A DNA stretch of 64,000 nucleotides from assembly GCA_963682025.1 (NCBI GenBank), contig OY821522.1, forward strand, positions 31,173,158 to 31,237,157, written 5' to 3'. The first letter of the stretch is position 1. Each line of letters opens with the position of its first letter. Shown here in pieces: positions 1 to 10,665 of this stretch. Source of the DNA: Cordilura impudica. Its lineage: Eukaryota > Arthropoda > Insecta > Diptera > Scathophagidae. The position numbers and the translations under genes were made by a program. The notes under the pieces are model-generated. The model ran no database searches. It worked only from the letters and a program-made list of their open reading frames with translations, and was not told where the DNA came from.

Positions 1-2987
1 CCTCTAAGCGTACAAGTTCTGGAAACTCCCTTAATAATGTTCTCCATGTAGGCCCCACTCTGCAAACCGATTTAATGATTTTAATTTTGAAATGGCGTCT
101 ATATCGATTTGTATTTAATGGTGCTATTGAAAAAATGTATCGCCAAATTCTTATTCACCCAGATGACCTCCCTTATCAGCGTATTCTCTTCCGCCCAGAT
201 CCCAATGGCCCCATCCAAGACTTTTCATTGAAAACCGTAACTTTTGGAGTAAATTGCGCTCCATATCTAGCAATTAGAACGCTCATTCAATTAGCTCGTG
301 ACTCTCAAGAAATCTCTCCGCAGGCCTCATACATTCTACAAAAGGAAACCTACGTAGATGATATTCTATCAGGAGCCCATGATCTGCAATCTGCAGTAGA
401 TTGCCTATCTCAAGTTATTACAGTTCTCAAATCTGCAGGTTTTCCCCTGAAGAAAATAACTTCTAACTGCTCCGAGATTCTAGAATCTGTACCCAAAGAA
501 AATCGTTTAGATTCAGATTTTTTAAAATTTAAAGAAACAAGTGCAACGAAGACCCTAGATATTCAATGGAATGCGTTGTACGACACTTTCTCTTACAGTG
601 TTATGCCACCTGCACCTACTAACTCTGTAACCAAACGACAAATTCTTTCAACTGTCGCTAAGCTTTTTGACCCAGCCGGATGGATAGCCCCCATTATTAT
701 TCAAGCCAAGCTATTACTTCAGGAGTTATGGTTAGACGGAATAAATTGGGATGACATCGTAAAACCATGCATGCTTTCAAAATGGAACAAATTTGTAGAA
801 AATTTACCATTAATTTCAAATCTAAAAATTCCTCGTTGGGTTAATTTTACCCCACCGTTACGAACACAAATTCATGGCTTCTCCGATGCCTCAGAAAAGG
901 CGTATTGTGCAGCGATTTATATTCGCATCCAGACTGAATCTTCCATTGTCACGAATCTCCTCGTCGCTAAGACTAAAGTGGCCCCTGTTAATCCAGTAAG
1001 TCTACCTCGATTAGAACTATGTGGTGCCGTCTTGCTGGCAAAGTTGATGAGACAAGTTACAATCTCCTTGCCCCTTTGGAATTACGAACTTTTTCTATGG
1101 TGTGATTCCTCAATAGTATTAGCATGGCTAGAAAAACCGCCCAGTACCTGGAAGACATATGTGGCTAATAGAACATCGCAAATAATAAGAAACGTTGGGC
1201 ATACCCCCTGGCGGCATGTTCGTTCAGCAGATAATCCTGCCGACTTAGGGTCTCGAGGTTGTAGTACTGAACACCTTTTGAACAATTCTATGTGGTGGCA
1301 TGGCCCAGAGTCCCAAAGTCCCCCCGAAGAATGGCCAAAGTCCATAACACCTAAGCAAGATCCTCCCGAGATAAAAAATAGAGTCCAATTATTCCACTTA
1401 ATTACTGATAACAATGAACAGGATATTTTAGAGCGTTTCTCACGTTGGGACAAAGCCATTAGAGTAATGTCATATGTTTTCAGATTCCTCGATCAAAGTA
1501 GGGCTCGACTTCACTCAAAACCAGAACACTCAACCTGTCTATTTTCCAATAATGAAAATATTCCGCCTGAAAAAGCAACTAAAATACTAATTGAAAATAT
1601 AACCCCTATTAGTCACCAAGAGTTTCTTAACACTAAAAAGAGATTGATAGCTTTTGCCCAAAGAACATATTACAGTAAAGAGTACTCTTCACTAAAAACA
1701 CACAAGAAAATTAGTAAAAAGAGCACTTTATATCCTTTAAATCCATTTTTGGATATTAATGAAGTGATGAGAGTCAATGGCAGAATCTCAAACTCTGCTC
1801 TTTCTTTTCACGAACGATATCCAGCTATTATTCCTGTAAATTCAGTTTTTTGTAAATTATTTATTACTTTTACGCATAATTTCCTCATGCATGCTGAAAT
1901 AAATTTAATGCTCAGAGCTATCCGTGGAGAATATTACGTTTCTCGACCCAGATCTGCCCTTAGGTTTTGCATTAGGAAATGCATAACGTGCCTGCGGTAC
2001 AAACAGAAGGTTAAAACTCAAATCATGGCCGCACTTCCTCTTGAGAGAAGTTCATTTTCTCTGCCTTTTACAGTAACCGGCATAAACTTCGCAGGTCCAT
2101 TTTCTGTAAAATCATCTATTCTCAGAAATGCCCCCTACCATAAAGGTTATGTGTGTGTTTTCGTATGTTTTTGTACAAAATCCATCCATCTTGAGTTATG
2201 CTCCCAACTAACAACAGCCTCGTTCCGAGCGGCTTTCACACGGTTTGTTGCAAGGCGCGGTCTGCCTAAAAAGATTATGTCTGACAACGGTACAAATTTT
2301 GTTGGTGCAGAACGAGCTCTCCGTCTTGAATATGATGCCTTCATCAAAGAGGCTTCCAACGACATTATCGAAAAGTATACGACTCTTGGTTTTCAATGGT
2401 GTTTCATTCCCCCAAATACTCCCCACATGAGAGGGTTATGGGAAGCGGGTGTAAAATCTTTTAAAATGCACTTTAGGAAAGTAGCATACACCCAAAAATT
2501 TACATTTGAAGAGTTTTCTACTCTCTTAGCCCGAATAGAGTCTGTTCTAAACTCTCGACCACTTTCACCTATGACTGATGATCCCTACGAATACCTCGCG
2601 TTAACTCCAGGACACTTTTTGAGAGGAGCTCCTCTAATAGCAATACCCGAAACACCAGCAGAGGATATTACTTTTAGAGATCGGTGGGAAAGATTAAAAT
2701 CACTTCATCACCAATTTGCCCGCCGATGGAAAGACGAATATCTTAAAGAGCTGCAACGGAGATATCAGTGGCAAAATCAAGAAGAAAACATCAAAGTTGA
2801 CCAGATAGTTGTCGTAAAGGACGACCTCTTACCTCCCAGTGAATGGCGTCTCGGTCGAATACATAAAATATATGAAGGCCAGGACGGCATGGTCCGTGTA
2901 GCCGATATAAGGACACAGTGTGGTACAATCACTAGAGCAATATCTAAGCTTTGTATACTCCGCTCTGTAACGCCTACATCCCACTAA
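1..2987 (+). CDS. BEL1 pol, BEL/Pao retrotransposon: RT, RNase H, integrase (5' end outside window)
   Basis: The frame is open from the first bases, so the start lies outside the window; the first Met is at 75. From that Met, the order is RT palm (GVNCAPYLAIRT near residue 58, YVDD at 93-96), RNase H (FSDASEKAY, LPRLELCGA, WCDSS, SADNPADL, about 265-420), integrase zinc-binding region with a CITCLRY pair, integrase core with SDNGTNFVG (near 737) and LWEAGVKS (near 788), then the C-terminal domain typical of BEL/Pao. The protein would copy element RNA into DNA and insert it. One oddity: the usual GVDFAGP motif reads INFAGP, so the first catalytic Asp is Asn (codon 2085-2087). No stop or frameshift is visible. 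ORF3 follows about 130 bases downstream. Confidence 0.93.
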   Translation, partial: SKRTSSGNSLNNVLHVGPTLQTDLMILILKWRLYRFVFNGAIEKMYRQILIHPDDLPYQRILFRPDPNGPIQDFSLKTVTFGVNCAPYLAIRTLIQLARDSQEISPQASYILQKETYVDDILSGAHDLQSAVDCLSQVITVLKSAGFPLKKITSNCSEILESVPKENRLDSDFLKFKETSATKTLDIQWNALYDTFSYSVMPPAPTNSVTKRQILSTVAKLFDPAGWIAPIIIQAKLLLQELWLDGINWDDIVKPCMLSKWNKFVENLPLISNLKIPRWVNFTPPLRTQIHGFSDASEKAYCAAIYIRIQTESSIVTNLLVAKTKVAPVNPVSLPRLELCGAVLLAKLMRQVTISLPLWNYELFLWCDSSIVLAWLEKPPSTWKTYVANRTSQIIRNVGHTPWRHVRSADNPADLGSRGCSTEHLLNNSMWWHGPESQSPPEEWPKSITPKQDPPEIKNRVQLFHLITDNNEQDILERFSRWDKAIRVMSYVFRFLDQSRARLHSKPEHSTCLFSNNENIPPEKATKILIENITPISHQEFLNTKKRLIAFAQRTYYSKEYSSLKTHKKISKKSTLYPLNPFLDINEVMRVNGRISNSALSFHERYPAIIPVNSVFCKLFITFTHNFLMHAEINLMLRAIRGEYYVSRPRSALRFCIRKCITCLRYKQKVKTQIMAALPLERSSFSLPFTVTGINFAGPFSVKSSILRNAPYHKGYVCVFVCFCTKSIHLELCSQLTTASFRAAFTRFVARRGLPKKIMSDNGTNFVGAERALRLEYDAFIKEASNDIIEKYTTLGFQWCFIPPNTPHMRGLWEAGVKSFKMHFRKVAYTQKFTFEEFSTLLARIESVLNSRPLSPMTDDPYEYLALTPGHFLRGAPLIAIPETPAEDITFRDRWERLKSLHHQFARRWKDEYLKELQRRYQWQNQEENIKVDQIVVVKDDLLPPSEWRLGRIHKIYEGQDGMVRVADIRTQCGTITRAISKLCILRSVTPTSH

Positions 2988-3096
2988 GTCCCTTTGATTC
3001 CTCTACTTTTCTTTGAATATTCTCATATTTCCTACACGAAAATTATTATTATTTGTACACTAATACTTGTCAAACCCAAATGTTTAAATTCGTATA

Positions 3097-3119
3097 CTAA
3101 TCCTTATTTTCTCCCACAG
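3097..3119 (+). promoter_or_regulatory. 3' splice site upstream of BEL1 ORF3
   Basis: A CTAAT branch-point-like sequence (3097-3101) is followed by a pyrimidine-rich run ending in CCCACAG (AG at 3118-3119). It sits between the pol stop and ORF3, and the ORF3 frame is open from 3088 across the site. By position this suggests a spliced subgenomic mRNA. The donor would lie in the 5' leader, outside the window. Confidence 0.6.
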
Positions 3120-3678
3120 GGCTCCAAGAAACCCAAGTGTTCACCAATGCCTTATATGTAGAAGGTACCACTCCATTCGATTCTGTAAACAATTCTTAGC
3201 AATGAGTATCGAGGGTCGGCGGCGAACTGTTCGTCAACATGGCTACTGCCAAAATTGTCTAGCTAGGTCACATAAAACTGACGACTGCATCTCCGCACAG
3301 GTATGCCAAAAATGTGGGTGGGCTCACCATACGCTGCTTCATGTGACAACATCTAGAAGTATCAGTGGTATTCATACCTCCAATCAAAATACCGCTCGTC
3401 GACGTAACTCTGAACAGTCAACACCTCAACAACAGCCACACAACCAAAATAATCCACAACGACAGGAACGACAAAGATATACTTGTCAGCGTCGGCGGCA
3501 ACCATTTTATACACCTTTGCGAATGCGCAATTACAGCGTAGAGACGCATGAAAGACTGACAACTAATCAAAATCAACGCCCTTACCAACAAAATAATATG
3601 GATATGCGTAGACCTAGTCCACGCCGCATTCTGCGCGGTGCTGTGCGGGCTTTAAACCATCTTGCGGAGACCCTTTAA
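3120..3678 (+). CDS. BEL1 ORF3: zinc-knuckle protein in the env position
   Basis: Downstream of pol is an ORF whose first part repeats the nucleocapsid layout of BEL gag: a knuckle starting CLIC at about 3148, a linker resembling the gag linker (FLAMSIEGR), then CQNCLARSHKTDDC and CQKCGWAHHTLLH. The rest is basic and rich in Gln, Asn and Arg. No signal peptide or membrane segment is visible, so it is not an envelope protein. The first Met is at 3202, after the first knuckle, but the frame is open from 3088 and passes through the splice acceptor at 3119. Translation probably starts in a spliced leader exon; that is inference. BEL4 has the same kind of ORF at the same place. Likely role: nucleic-acid binding. 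Function unproven. Confidence 0.7.
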
Positions 3679-3699
3679 ACAATATGAATTTATCTTTCT

Positions 3700-4200
3700 G
3701 AGGCGGCAGTATGATGAAAGTAATTTGTACGTTCATCAGCATTATATTGAATTTCACAATTTGTTTATATAAATATGTATATTGATATATTTGTATTAAT
3801 ATGATTTATTATTATAATAATTATCTACCAATGAATTTATAAAGTATACTTGTATTTGAATTATCTTTATATGGAAACGTTTTATAAGTCACATCTCTGC
3901 ATTGTAAGAGATCAACCACTATTTTTTGTGTCTTTTTGAATTGACATTTATTCTTTATATTTTATCTTATATCTTATCTTATCCTATCGTATGATATTTA
4001 TCCAATACCGAGGCTACAAAGTTTTAGCGCTAAGTAGAAATATCCTATTCCCTTTCTACAACGCAAAGAAGACGTGTCGGCATTACCTACATACATAAGT
4101 ATAACCTAACTGAATATTGAATAAAATAATGTAAGTTACTTGAAATAAATATAAATTCTTTTATTTCGAAATCGAATCGAATCGAATCCCAGTTCCTATT
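3700..4200 (+). repeat. probable BEL1 3' LTR, right end unresolved
   Basis: A purine-rich GAGGCGGCAG tract at 3700-3709 looks like the polypurine tract, and a TG at 3712 is the likely LTR start. AATAAA signals occur at 4120 and 4144. The 5' LTR lies outside the window, so the right end cannot be fixed by comparison. No gene is visible here. Confidence 0.45.
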
Positions 4201-4255
4201 ATATTTTCCCTAAATATTATTTTGCGTTTAAAGATCATAAATACCTCATGATCTT

Positions 4256-4690
4256 TAACAAAGTCTATGGGCAAAGTTTCAGAGCGATCGGATGAGGGGA
4301 AGTGAGGTTTTAGTCTCTCCGTGACTATGAGTGACTGTGCGTGACTATGTCAAAGTTAATCTTTTTTCACAGCAAGTTTATCGACCATATTTCAGTTTGA
4401 TCGAATAAGTGCAAATGGATTTTAAATCACTTCGTAACTCTGCGTGACTATGCATGACTGTGCGTGTCAAAGTTAATCTTTTTCACAGCAAGTGTATGGA
4501 CCAAGTTTCAGATCGATCGGATGAGGGGAAATGACATTTACATCACTCCGTGACTGTGACCATGCGTGACTGTGCTTGACTACCCCAAAATTAATCTGTA
4601 GTCACAACAAGACTATGGTCCAAGTTTCAAATCAATTGGATAAGGGTGAGTGGGGTTGCCCCACGACAGACAGACAGACAGACAGAGAGT
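4256..4690. repeat. degenerate tandem repeat ending in a GACA microsatellite
   Basis: Three to four imperfect copies of a unit of roughly 110-130 bases share the phrases AAGTTTCAGATCGATCGGAT, CCGTGACTGTG and AAAGTTAATCTTTTTCACAGC. The last copy runs into (GACA)n at about 4662-4686. No coding potential is seen. The layout resembles dispersed fly repeats that carry GACA/GACG microsatellites, but I cannot name the family. Confidence 0.6.
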
Positions 4691-4954
4691 CTGAGTTAAA
4701 AGAAAGAGTTTAAAAATATATTTGCCGTTTTTTTTTAATTTTGTTTATAACTATTTCTGAAAAGCATAGCACCTCTTTTTCTTTACGAACTGGAAAAAAT
4801 ATATAATTGATTTAGGATGCTTTTAGGCAAAACGAATCTGTTAACCAACCAGCCAACAATTGAACGAAGAGAAGTACCGTGAGCTTTGCAAAAACGGGTA
4901 AAAATTTATCACACTAAAGGGGGAAAAAGCCTTACCCAAAAGCCGAAATTCGAG

Positions 4955-5290
4955 TGCAAATTCTAGCAAATTTTATTTTTACATTTACTATAGACCCTAA
5001 AGTTATGCTTCACAAATCAACTTATCTTAAATTAAGGAAACAAACTCAACACAATAACACAAACACACTAATAAATTTAATAGGCATACACAAAGCATTG
5101 TATAATTTTATGTATGTGTTAGTAGCAACTTTAAACTATGATAACTCCAAAAAAATATTCCAGACGATGAAAATCTGTAAATATGGGTAACAGCTAAAAA
5201 GAAATACCTTTCAAAAGATAAATTTTTTGTCAAAATCGGTGTAAAACTGTGAAACTTACATCGGTAACAAAAAATCGCCTAGCCTATTTA
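4955..5290 (+). repeat. inverted repeat arm A
   Basis: This stretch matches the reverse complement of 8062-8375 with moderate divergence. Shared landmarks are TAGACCCTAAA/TGACCCTAAA, TATAATTTTATGTATGTG, GCTAAAAAGAAATACCTTTC and AATCGCCTAGCCTATT. The arms face each other across about 2.8 kb. Confidence 0.6.
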
Positions 5291-5985
5291 TATCATAGAT
5301 ACGAAAGTAAGAGAAAATAATTAATGATTGTATACAGTTTAGCAAAACTGTAGCTTTATTTTGAAAAAATTTAGTTTAGCCTCACAATCAATCGTTAGGC
5401 CATAAACTGTTTTTATAAAAAACTTCGAGTTTTGTAGGTTTTATTGGAATTAATATTTTGTAAGGATTTGATGACAGTTTAAAATTTAAACAATAGACAT
5501 TTTCAAATTTAAACCACATGTACTATTCAACAATGTACAAATTTGCTGAATCAGGTTCTAAATTTATTTTCTACCTACCACAACGTTTCAATAAGGCAAA
5601 AAATATTCACAAAACTAGTGAGAAAGAAACAATGGTCCCATAGAATTACATTATTTATTATTTTGAACTTATGAAAATATACTTCAACTTATTCTATCTT
5701 ATAAAAAAAAAATATAAACAAGCTTAAGCTTGGTAAAGCCGTTTAATTTCTCTGTTGAGGTGAGCTCAAGTTGGCTCAACATGCTATTACTTGTGTTGAC
5801 ACCGTCACTGCAATAACAATGGTGGCCTCCACCTGCTAACGGCAGCCAGCATATGCAAAAACAATGGATTTCCCTTTTATATCGAAACCCGCAAACAATT
5901 AAAGGATCACGATCTACGGATACAAGGTGCACCTTTCAAATCCAAAACACAACTTGCGATGTGTATATATTATAGCTGCCATGAA
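5291..5985. other. no gene seen
   Basis: AT-rich sequence between the inverted repeat arm and the LINE-C relic. Short open frames here show no recognisable motif. Confidence 0.5.
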
Positions 5986-7020
5986 GAAAGATAAGAGCCG
6001 TGTTGTGACTTTGTCGTCAACAAACGCCTGTCCAACTTTGTCATCGGTTTCACACATGTTGATCAACAACTTGCATAATTATGCGTACTATGTGCCTACG
6101 CTCAAACCGAAGATAGCGACGAAGAAGTCAAGGATAGTGTTTATAATCCACTTGCAAACTCTATGGTCACTGCCCGAAACATCTCATTACAATTTTCCTT
6201 GGCAATTTCAATGCAAACATTGGGAAAGAATATGTGTTTGGACCTACTGACGGAAATTTTAGCTTCCATGACAATACCTCCGATAACGGAATGAGGCTAT
6301 GGAACTTCTCCGCTGCTCTCAATACGTCCAGAGCAACCCTGCAGCCCGCTGTTGCACAAGATGAAAAGAATTCTGCAAAACACCGGTATAAGCAGAAGAT
6401 AAAGTATTAGCGATGCCTGTTTAGATGTAAAAACCAAGAAGAAGAAAGGGCTTATTTGCAAGAAACCGTGACGCACCACGACAGAAATGAAGCATCTTTT
6501 CTAGAGGTAATAATGGTAATCTTGTCACCGACCACAAGAAATACTCAGATTGAGGAAGGAGCACTTTTCCAAGCAAATAGCAAATGATGAAGACAACAAT
6601 TCCACAAGTGGTGCATTTCCACTTCGAACTTTAATCAAGTATATAGAGGTATATAGAGGTACAAACAGCTGTAGCCCAGTTAAATAATAATAAAGCCGCT
6701 GGGGTTGAAGGCTTGCCTGCTGAGCTGTTTAAAACAGGTGGCAAAGAGTTAGTAAAAAGCACTTAAGCAAAATACTGGCTGAAGAATATATGCTCGATGA
6801 TTGGAACCTCAGTGTTCTTTACCGTATCCATATGCACTAATTACCGATGAATGAGTCTCCTTTGAATTGCATGTAAAAATCTAGCGTTATATGTGATCGC
6901 CTTACGACATAAAACATAAGTCTGATAGGAACGTATAAGTGCAGCTTTCGACATGGTAAAGCCAGCACAATCCAGATATTCATGCTACGCCACATCCTGC
7001 AAAAGACCAAAGAGAAATCA
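5986..7020 (+). pseudogene. LINE-C relic: endonuclease and RT fragments of a non-LTR retrotransposon
   Basis: Several frames carry pieces of a LINE ORF2 in the right order. Near 6195-6300 the translation gives NFNANIGKEYVFGPTDG followed by DNGMRLWNF, the GDFNA-type and NDNGLRL-type signatures of the apurinic-like endonuclease. Near 6665-6800 it gives AQLNNNKAAGVEGLPAELF, the start of the RT domain. Near 6925-7015 it gives CSFRHGKASTIQIFMLRH, the FRxGRST-type RT motif. Stops and frameshifts separate the pieces, and the RT palm with YADD is missing, so it is dead. The wording is closest to RTE-like elements, but the clade is uncertain. Confidence 0.65.
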
Positions 7021-8061
7021 GTCTAGAAATTTTATTCCATGGATAGAAAAAATATTATTATTTACATTTAAATATTTATCACAAATTAAATAATAATTTA
7101 AAATGCCTATATACAACACACAAAGTTAAGTGCAATTTACCATCACTCTTTTTCTTATTCTTAGTTTCTCATAAGAAGAGAACCTGTAAAACACAAAAAA
7201 CAATATTAAATTAACTTTAACATATACTCAGTGCAACAAATAAAGAGTAGAACATTAGTCAATACAACAAAGAAACAGTAAAACAAATATAACAACACAA
7301 TGTCTCAAAAAAGAACTAGATCGCAGAATGTGGAAAACAACAACAACGAGCAAATGCAATCCCTAAAAAATTTATAAGTTCTGTTTGAGGATCATCTCTT
7401 AAACGAACAAGATAAGAGAATGTGCGATATGAAGAGTACTAAGCGAGTGTGGTGTAGACAGTGGTGGTGGGCAAAATATCAAGACTTTAAAAATGAAATT
7501 AAAGATTTAAAAATAAAATTGTTAACAAAATCAAGCTCGCTTGTCGTGTGCGACATATGTTATTGGAAATGACAACCTAACCGAAATATTTGTAACTATT
7601 TGTGGGACTATCAACATACCACCCCACCTCGAATACAATCTATTTTTCATCTACAAAGTAAAAACACAAAAATATCAATACTTCTCGCAATGCCGCACAG
7701 TGGGACAAATAGCACCTGTTTCGTTCAATTTACTATACACCTCTCGCAGTTCAACTGTTTGAGCTGGGATCACTTTTTTAATGTTCGTCTTGAATTTGCC
7801 CATCGATCCTTTTTTGAGATTTTTATTTCGGCTTACATTTTTCTGGAATTTGTCTCGAAAAATTTGTTTTTACGAAAAAAAAAATTATTTTTGTCGCAAA
7901 TGTGACCCTACGGAGCAGCGCAAGAATGGGTTTTTTTTCAAAAAATCTTCGTTGCGATAAGTACTAAAAAATATCTGCGTGAAACTGCAGTGAAAAATTT
8001 TAATATTTTTCAGAATATTTGCATACATTAAAAATTTTTTTTAATCTATAAGATTAATAGG
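7021..8061. other. AT-rich spacer with a possible LINE ORF1 start
   Basis: Mostly AT-rich, low-information sequence. An ATG at 7300 begins MSQKRTRSQNVENNN and breaks after about 25 codons. It resembles the basic N-terminus of LINE ORF1 proteins, but the similarity is too weak to call. Confidence 0.3.
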
Positions 8062-8375
8062 CTAGGCGATTTCTTGTGACTGATGTTTTTTCTACCGTTT
8101 TATCCCGATTTTGACCAAACGTACATATATGATGTGAAAGGTATTTCTTTTTAGCCGTCTTGCAGATTTACAGATTTGTAAATTCTTTCCTTTATTTTGA
8201 GTAAATTGCATTTAAAGTTGCTACTAACACATACATAAAATTATACAATGCTATGTGTGTGATTTTTAAATTTGTTAATGTGTTTGTAATAAAAATGAGT
8301 GTTTTTTGTGTTGATATGTGAATTGGCTATAATTGATTAGCATACTTTTAGGGTCAATAAATGTGTTGAAAAATT
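8062..8375 (-). repeat. inverted repeat arm B
   Basis: Reverse-complement partner of 4955-5290. GGCTAGGCGATTTCTTG at its left end matches CGCCTAGCC at the right end of arm A. I see no terminal motif or target duplication that would fix element boundaries. Confidence 0.6.
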
Positions 8376-8599
8376 CTGAAATAATTTTTTAGTATTCCAT
8401 GAATGATTACGAACACTTTTTGTTCAATAAATTTTCTTCCAAAAGTGCATAATTTTATAGTAAAACATCGCTTCTCCACGAAAAGTTTTGGAACATTATG
8501 GCCACTTTTTGGAATAATCAAAAAGAGAAAACTAAGTTATATACGTATATTGTGATAGCTTATTTTCTTAGTTTTTTAATTCAAGTTTATTTAAGAAGA

Positions 8600-9258
8600 A
8601 AAAAGTGGGGTGATAATATTGTGGGGTTGATCGACTCAATATCAGATGCATTGTTGATGGTGGTTAATGGCGAGTTTGCATTTTTACGGGCGAAAATATT
8701 TCCATTTCGTACCCAAACATATTTCCAATTTGACTCCTTTGCTTTAATTTTAGTTCATTTCAGTGTTTATTATTTAAGCATCAACTCTATGCCGCTTAAA
8801 ATTCTTCTTGAATTCATCTTTTTTTGTAAACGAAGAGAATTCAATTGTTACCCTGTCTTCCTGTTTTTTATGTCGATAAGCCTTACTAATGTCAGCTTCG
8901 GCAATCTCCACATTAAATGAGGCAGCACTTGTTTTAACAATATCAAAAGCAGCCATATTTTTGTTTTTAATATTTTTAATTTCAATGTTTTTGGCGATCG
9001 CTTGTTGTTCTAGTTTATTTATTCGTGTTTCCAATGTGTTGACATGTTTTTCTCTTCGCTTGTCCTTTTCATAGAGTTCATTCACTTGTATTACCAATGC
9101 ATCGGTGAAGAAATAAAAAAGTTATAGATTTTTAATCGCTTTTGACCACTGTGCAATGTTGTAAGAGTGTTTGTAATTGTGGAGAGTGCTAATTGAATTT
9201 CCTCTTTAATTTGTAAATTCGAGGCGTTAACGTTTGCTGATATTTGTTCTATTGTTGA
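8600..9258 (-). pseudogene. LINE-B ORF1, 3' half (coiled coil and FP-like domain)
   Basis: Reading leftward from the BEL2 insertion site, the frame gives IEQISANVNASNLQIKEE, a coiled-coil heptad region (EKHVNTLETRINKLEQQ) and a domain with AFDIVKTSAASFNVEI and EDRVTIEFSSFTKKDEF. After a shift come WKYVWVRNGNIFARKNANSP and a tail. This pattern matches the FP25-like (Baculo_FP) domain found in ORF1 of many insect LINEs, which would bind RNA in the retrotransposition complex. There are at least two frameshifts, near 9097 and 8770. The first half of the gene lies beyond BEL2 at 15762-16144. No ORF2 follows. Confidence 0.65.
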
Positions 9259-9684
9259 TGTTGGGTGAAGTTGCCCAAGCCCTTGGTATCCAATGGTAGA
9301 TTGTAAACGCAAAGTAAAAGAATTTCGTTTTATATAAACTTGATTTTATTTGCTTGTACAATTGCGTTAAAATTCCTGTAATTAAAATTTATTGAACTTG
9401 TTATAATTGAAAATTTCAATTATCAACTTAAGACACTAACTTTCTTCGTTTGGACCCAGAGCTAACCTTCTTTAATCGAACAAGCACTGTATATAATTCA
9501 CTTTGAAATATAAGAAAATGGCTATTTATAAAGTAGAAACTCTTATTAAAAAAGACCGCGTGGAAATATAAAATATACAATCCAACATTTATGGCTGACA
9601 GTCCAACGATAAACAATAATAAAATACAGTAACGATGATCGATAATTTGTGAAGTACACTAGCGATTAGACAGTGGCGGTAACA
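9259..9684 (-). repeat. BEL2 3' LTR
   Basis: Matches 15336-15761 base for base apart from about seven substitutions and has the same 426-base length. The pol frame runs about 95 bases into it on the coding strand. Confidence 0.95.
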
Positions 9685-10665
9685 CCCCCCTACAGTATGA
9701 CGAGAAATTTTCGATGACTTACTCCTTTTTTGTGCCACGTCTAGAATCGCTAACTTTACAGCTGGCCTCTCCATTATACCACAAGCCGGCATGACCTTTG
9801 CCTTTCGTACCTGACCGTCCTCTGACATTTGCACTTCAACGACCCTTCCCTTTGGCCATTCATTTCTTGGATTCGCTGGGTCAACCACCACCACCAAATC
9901 TCCGACAGATATTGTCTTAGCCTCTTCAAACCACTTTGTTCTGCAAGTTAAAGTGGGTAGATATTCCGCCACCCACCTCTTCCAAAATCTTTGCGCAAAT
10001 TGCTGTGAACGTAACCAACTTTCTCTCAATACAACACCATCATCATCATATGTGGCTAAAGGTTTTATGCCATTAGAATTACCTAACAAGAAATGGTTAG
10101 GTGTGATAGCTTCATCATTTTCACTTTCCACTGGAACGTAGGTAAGAGGACGAGAATTGATGATATTTTCCGCCTCAGCCATCATGCTTTGTAATGTTTT
10201 ATCGTTAGGAAACCTTTCTTCTTTAATTTTATAAAGGACTGTTTTTACCGAACGAACTAGTCGTTCCCATGCCCCTCCCATATGGGGCGCAGCAGACGGG
10301 TTAAAGTTCCACTTAGTATTTGAAGTTGTAAAACTACGAACTAATTCGTCCTTATCGACCTCTTTCAATGCTTCGCGCAACTCCCGGTCAGCCCCCACAA
10401 AGTTCGTGCCATTGTCGCTGAAAAACTCTCTCGGCTGTCCACGTCGCGATATAAATTTCCGTATGGCCAGAATACATGAGCTCGTGTTGAGAGAGTGAAC
10501 AATTTCGATGTGAACCGCTCTTATTGTCAAACATGTAAATAATGCACCATACCTTTTTTCTTTATGGCGGTTAACGACAACGAACATAAGACCGAAAAAG
10601 TCCAGACCGGTGAATGTAAAGGGAGCGAGGTAGGTACCCAGTCGAGCTCGAGGCAATTTGGCCAT
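9589..10665 (-). CDS. BEL2 integrase core and C-terminal domain
   Basis: Continuation of the BEL2 pol frame after a nonsense codon. The catalytic core shows TGLDFFG (first Asp), FFSDNGTNFVGAD (second Asp) and GGAWERLVRS (Glu). It is followed by the BEL/Pao C-terminal region with EAITPNHFLLG, WPKGRVVEV and CGIMERPAVKLAIL. The zinc-binding part (HYHNIYRHGNH and CQMCK) ends the preceding frame. The two frames are in phase, parted only by TAG at 10666-10668, so this is the back half of one polyprotein and the Met after the stop is unlikely to be a true start. The last 31 codons lie in the 3' LTR. Confidence 0.85.
   Translation of the reverse strand: MAKLPRARLGTYLAPFTFTGLDFFGLMFVVVNRHKEKRYGALFTCLTIRAVHIEIVHSLNTSSCILAIRKFISRRGQPREFFSDNGTNFVGADRELREALKEVDKDELVRSFTTSNTKWNFNPSAAPHMGGAWERLVRSVKTVLYKIKEERFPNDKTLQSMMAEAENIINSRPLTYVPVESENDEAITPNHFLLGNSNGIKPLATYDDDGVVLRESWLRSQQFAQRFWKRWVAEYLPTLTCRTKWFEEAKTISVGDLVVVVDPANPRNEWPKGRVVEVQMSEDGQVRKAKVMPACGIMERPAVKLAILDVAQKRSKSSKISRHTVGGCYRHCLIASVLHKLSIIVTVFYYCLSLDCQP
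9685..9693 (-). promoter_or_regulatory. BEL2 polypurine tract
   Basis: On the minus strand GTAGGGGGG directly abuts the LTR start TGTTACC. This is the expected plus-strand primer position. It lies inside the integrase reading frame. Confidence 0.75.

Noticed and set aside
5699..5932. Small minus-strand frame next to LINE-C
   Set aside because: No motif and wrong strand for the LINE relic; chance frame.
8498..8920. A hydrophobic plus-strand frame of 140 codons
   Set aside because: It overlaps the LINE-B ORF1 relic on the other strand and has no domain; it looks like a shadow of AT-rich DNA.
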